NCBI GenBank assembly: GCA_900757695.1
Contig: CAAEOU010000176.1
Coordinates: 1-8,398 of the forward strand
DNA length: 8,398 nt
Direction of reading: 5' to 3'
From: an uncultured Oscillospiraceae bacterium
GTDB taxonomy: Bacteria; Bacillota_A; Clostridia; Oscillospirales; Oscillospiraceae
Shown: piece by piece, positions 6,723 through 8,398 of the stretch
Layout of the letters: each line of letters begins with the position of its first letter
How positions within the stretch are numbered: the stretch's first letter is position 1
Notes under the pieces: generated by a model
Databases searched by the model: none
Seen by the model: the letters and a program-made list of their open reading frames with translations, nothing else
What the model was told of the DNA's origin: nothing
Program-made: the position numbers and the translations under genes

Positions 6723-7693
6723 AACAGTGGCTGCACCCGGACCACATCACCCGCAGCTCCATCAAGGAGGGCTTTGACGACCTGCCCGCGGCGGTGTGCT
6801 ACTTTACCCCGGACGGCATCATCCGGCTGTGCAACCGGCAGATGTTCCGGGTCTACCGTGCCCTCTCCGGCCGGGATCTGCAATCGCTGGAGGAGCTGCA
6901 CCAGCAGGTGCTGGCCCCTACCCATGGCCGGAGGGTGGACGGCAAAAATCCGTCCTTTGTGCTGCCGGACGGCACCTGCTGGCTCTACTCGGAGCAGACC
7001 GTGCTCGGGGAGGGGGTCCGCCCCCATGTGGAGTGCATCTTTTCGGAGGTGACAGACCTGCAGCGCCAGCGGCAGGAGCTGCTGCGGCAGAATCAGGAAC
7101 TGCTGCGGATGAACCGGGAGCTGCGCCGGCTGTCGGAGAACGTGCAGGAGATGACCCGGGAAAAGGAGATCATGGCGTTCAAGACCCGGCTCCACGATGA
7201 AATGGGCTACGGCCTTACGGCGGTGCGGCAGTGCCTGCTGCAGCGGAAGGACCCGGCGGAGCTGGAAGCCTCCCTTGAACAGATGAAGAAGGCGGTGCAG
7301 CTGTTCCGGAAGGACAGTGAGGCCCTGCCGGAGGAAAACGAGTGGGACGTGTTTGTGGAGGACGCGGCCCAGCTGGGGGTCACGGTGGCCCTGCAGGGGC
7401 CCATGCCCCGGCAGCACCAGCATCTGCTGCTGACCATTGCCCGGGAGTGCATCACCAACGCGGTGCGCTACGCCGGGGCCAACCGGCTGGAGATCACCAT
7501 CACCCCGCAGGGCGGGGGCCAGCGCTGGCAGTTTGAAAACGACGGCCCGCCCCCCGCAGACCCCGCCATTACGCCGGGCGGAGGGCTTACCGCCATCCAG
7601 CGCCGGGTGATGCAGGCGGGCGGCACCATGGAGGTGCAGGCCCGGCCCCGCTACCGGCTGTGTGTGAACCTGCCAAAGGAGGAAACGATATGA
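6707..7693 (+). CDS. Soluble PAS histidine kinase, NarL/DesK-type (HisKA_3 with HATPase)
   Basis: The protein has 328 residues and no membrane segment. A PAS-like domain (about 24-117, from LPAAVCYFTPDG to FSEVTDL) is followed by a Gln/Arg/Leu-rich coiled coil (about 117-158). The H-box is RLHDEMGYGL with His163 as the likely phospho-acceptor. The ATPase domain shows the N-box RECITNAVRYAG (Asn251), the G1 box ENDGPPP (Asp279) and a G2 box PGGGLTAIQRRV (291-294). H-box spacing and style are those of kinases that pair with LuxR/NarL regulators. GAAGGAGG lies 9-10 bases before the ATG, inside the end of the upstream gene, and its stop overlaps the regulator's start as ATGA. Lacking its own membrane anchor, it probably takes its signal from the membrane protein upstream, or from a cytoplasmic ligand at its PAS domain. 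The core is intact, so activity is likely; partner and signal are inferred. Confidence 0.9.
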   Translation: MWNKLKQWLHPDHITRSSIKEGFDDLPAAVCYFTPDGIIRLCNRQMFRVYRALSGRDLQSLEELHQQVLAPTHGRRVDGKNPSFVLPDGTCWLYSEQTVLGEGVRPHVECIFSEVTDLQRQRQELLRQNQELLRMNRELRRLSENVQEMTREKEIMAFKTRLHDEMGYGLTAVRQCLLQRKDPAELEASLEQMKKAVQLFRKDSEALPEENEWDVFVEDAAQLGVTVALQGPMPRQHQHLLLTIARECITNAVRYAGANRLEITITPQGGGQRWQFENDGPPPADPAITPGGGLTAIQRRVMQAGGTMEVQARPRYRLCVNLPKEETI

Positions 7694-8322
7694 CCAGCGT
7701 TTTGATCGTGGAAGACCAGCGGATGCCCCGGGAGAACATGGAGCACCTTGTGGAGGACAGCGGCCGCTACCGCCGGGTGGCTTCCCTGAGCACAGCGGAA
7801 ATGGCGCTGGCCCAGTGCGCCCGGCACACCGTGGATCTGGTGCTGATGGATGTGTGCACCAAGGGCAGCCGGGACGGCATTGATGTGGCGGCAGAGATCA
7901 AGGCCCGGTACCCGGAGACCAAAGTCATCATCATCACCTCCATGGTGGAGGAAAGCTACCTGAAACGGGCAAAGGCCGCCGGGGCCGAGAGCTTCTGGTA
8001 TAAGGATGTGTCCCCGGAGAGCCTGCTGGAGGTGATGGACCGCACCATGGCGGGGGAAAGCCTCTACCCGGACCGCACCCCGGAGACCCGCCTGGGGCAG
8101 GTCAGCAGCACCCAGCTCACCCCACGGGAGATCGAGGTGCTGCGGCTGGTGTGTGAGGGGCTGGAATATGAGGAGATCGCTGCAGAGCTGGGCATCTCTT
8201 CCCGCACCGTAAAGCGCTTTGTCTCTTCCCTGCTGGAAAAAACCGGCTACTCCAACCGCACCCGCCTGGCCATTGCCGTCACCAAGAAAAACTTCATCCT
8301 CCCCCATCTGGAGGAGGAGTGA
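7690..8322 (+). CDS. NarL/LuxR-family response regulator
   Basis: The protein has 210 residues in two parts. The receiver domain (1 to about 122) has the acidic pair Glu8-Asp9, phospho-acceptor Asp54 (VLMD), Thr83 and Lys105 (FWYKD). The LuxR-type helix-turn-helix (about 142-207) reads LTPREIEVLRLVCEGL, then IAAELGISSRTVKRFVSSLL, then the KTGYSNRTRLA end. All expected receiver residues are present, so it should be phosphorylated by the upstream kinase and then bind DNA as a dimer; its targets are unknown. The start at 7690 is favoured over an in-frame ATG at 7660: AAAGGAGG (7675-7682) lies 7 bases before it, it overlaps the kinase stop as ATGA, and MTSVLIVEDQ is the normal receiver N-terminus. 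The recognition helix has Phe where many family members have His (KRFVSS). No clear terminator follows. Confidence 0.93.
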   Translation: MTSVLIVEDQRMPRENMEHLVEDSGRYRRVASLSTAEMALAQCARHTVDLVLMDVCTKGSRDGIDVAAEIKARYPETKVIIITSMVEESYLKRAKAAGAESFWYKDVSPESLLEVMDRTMAGESLYPDRTPETRLGQVSSTQLTPREIEVLRLVCEGLEYEEIAAELGISSRTVKRFVSSLLEKTGYSNRTRLAIAVTKKNFILPHLEEE

Positions 8323-8359
8323 GAAACCTCTCCTGAACAGGTCCGTAAAAAGTAGACAA

Positions 8360-8389
8360 TAGACAAAAAGCCTCCCCGTGTAGGATAAT
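8360..8389 (+). promoter_or_regulatory. Possible promoter pointing out of the right edge
   Basis: TAGACA (8360-8365), an 18-base spacer and GATAAT (8384-8389) each match the consensus in 5 of 6 positions. TGTAG (8379-8383) and CTACA (8394-8398) form an inverted pair around the -10 box and may be part of an operator. The gene it would serve lies beyond the window, so this is tentative. Confidence 0.35.
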
Positions 8390-8398
8390 AGAACTACA

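Noticed and set aside
6683..7423. Open frame of 246 codons on the minus strand
   Set aside because: Antisense of the soluble kinase, rich in His, Gln and Leu from CTG/CAG codons; no domain.
7651..8307. Open frame of 218 codons on the minus strand
   Set aside because: Antisense of the response regulator, whose receiver and HTH residues are all in place.
8315..8334. AGGAG / CTCCT inverted repeat at the end of the response regulator as a terminator
   Set aside because: Only five base pairs around a 10-base loop, partly inside the coding region, with no T-run following.

Overview
The window looks like chromosomal DNA of a gut Clostridium-class Firmicute, most like the Faecalibacterium / Subdoligranulum / Gemmiger group of Oscillospiraceae. 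This rests on CTG- and GGC-rich codon use, strong AGGAGG ribosome binding sites, an RRDFLK-plus-lipobox binding protein, and YesL/YesM-style genes. It is an inference from style; no marker gene is present. I see no rRNA, tRNA, CRISPR array or insertion sequence.

Left half (1-4880): a carbohydrate-uptake locus. On the minus strand, in order of transcription, are a cytoplasmic CE15-like alpha/beta-hydrolase esterase (3888-2695), a solute-binding lipoprotein of a sugar ABC importer (2587-1184), and a YesM-type sensor histidine kinase (1054 to beyond the left edge, so its kinase core is not visible). A striking 48-base palindrome lies between the binding protein and the kinase. Divergent from these, on the plus strand, is a six-helix membrane protein of the DUF624/YesL type (4094-4879), closed by a good intrinsic terminator. 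YesL-, YesM- and YesO-like proteins together are a known grouping around plant-polysaccharide oligosaccharide uptake. The likely picture is that the kinase senses an extracellular sugar, the lipoprotein captures it, and the esterase trims it after import. The permeases and an AraC-type regulator would be expected beyond the left edge.

Right half (5019-8322): a separate, markedly GC-rich operon of three translationally coupled genes behind an extended -10 promoter. The order is a multi-spanning membrane protein (549 aa), a soluble PAS-containing histidine kinase (328 aa) and a NarL/LuxR-type response regulator (210 aa). The membrane protein ends in what looks like a decayed kinase core: the same PAS, coiled-coil, DHp and ATPase order as the next gene, but without the phospho-accepting histidine, the N-box asparagine or the glycine-rich box. 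The gene next to it encodes an intact kinase core with no membrane segment. I read this as a split sensor, with a membrane pseudokinase as receptor for a cytoplasmic partner kinase. It is the most interesting item in the window.

Right edge (8323-8398): no clear terminator. A possible promoter overlaps TGTAG/CTACA half sites and points out of the window.
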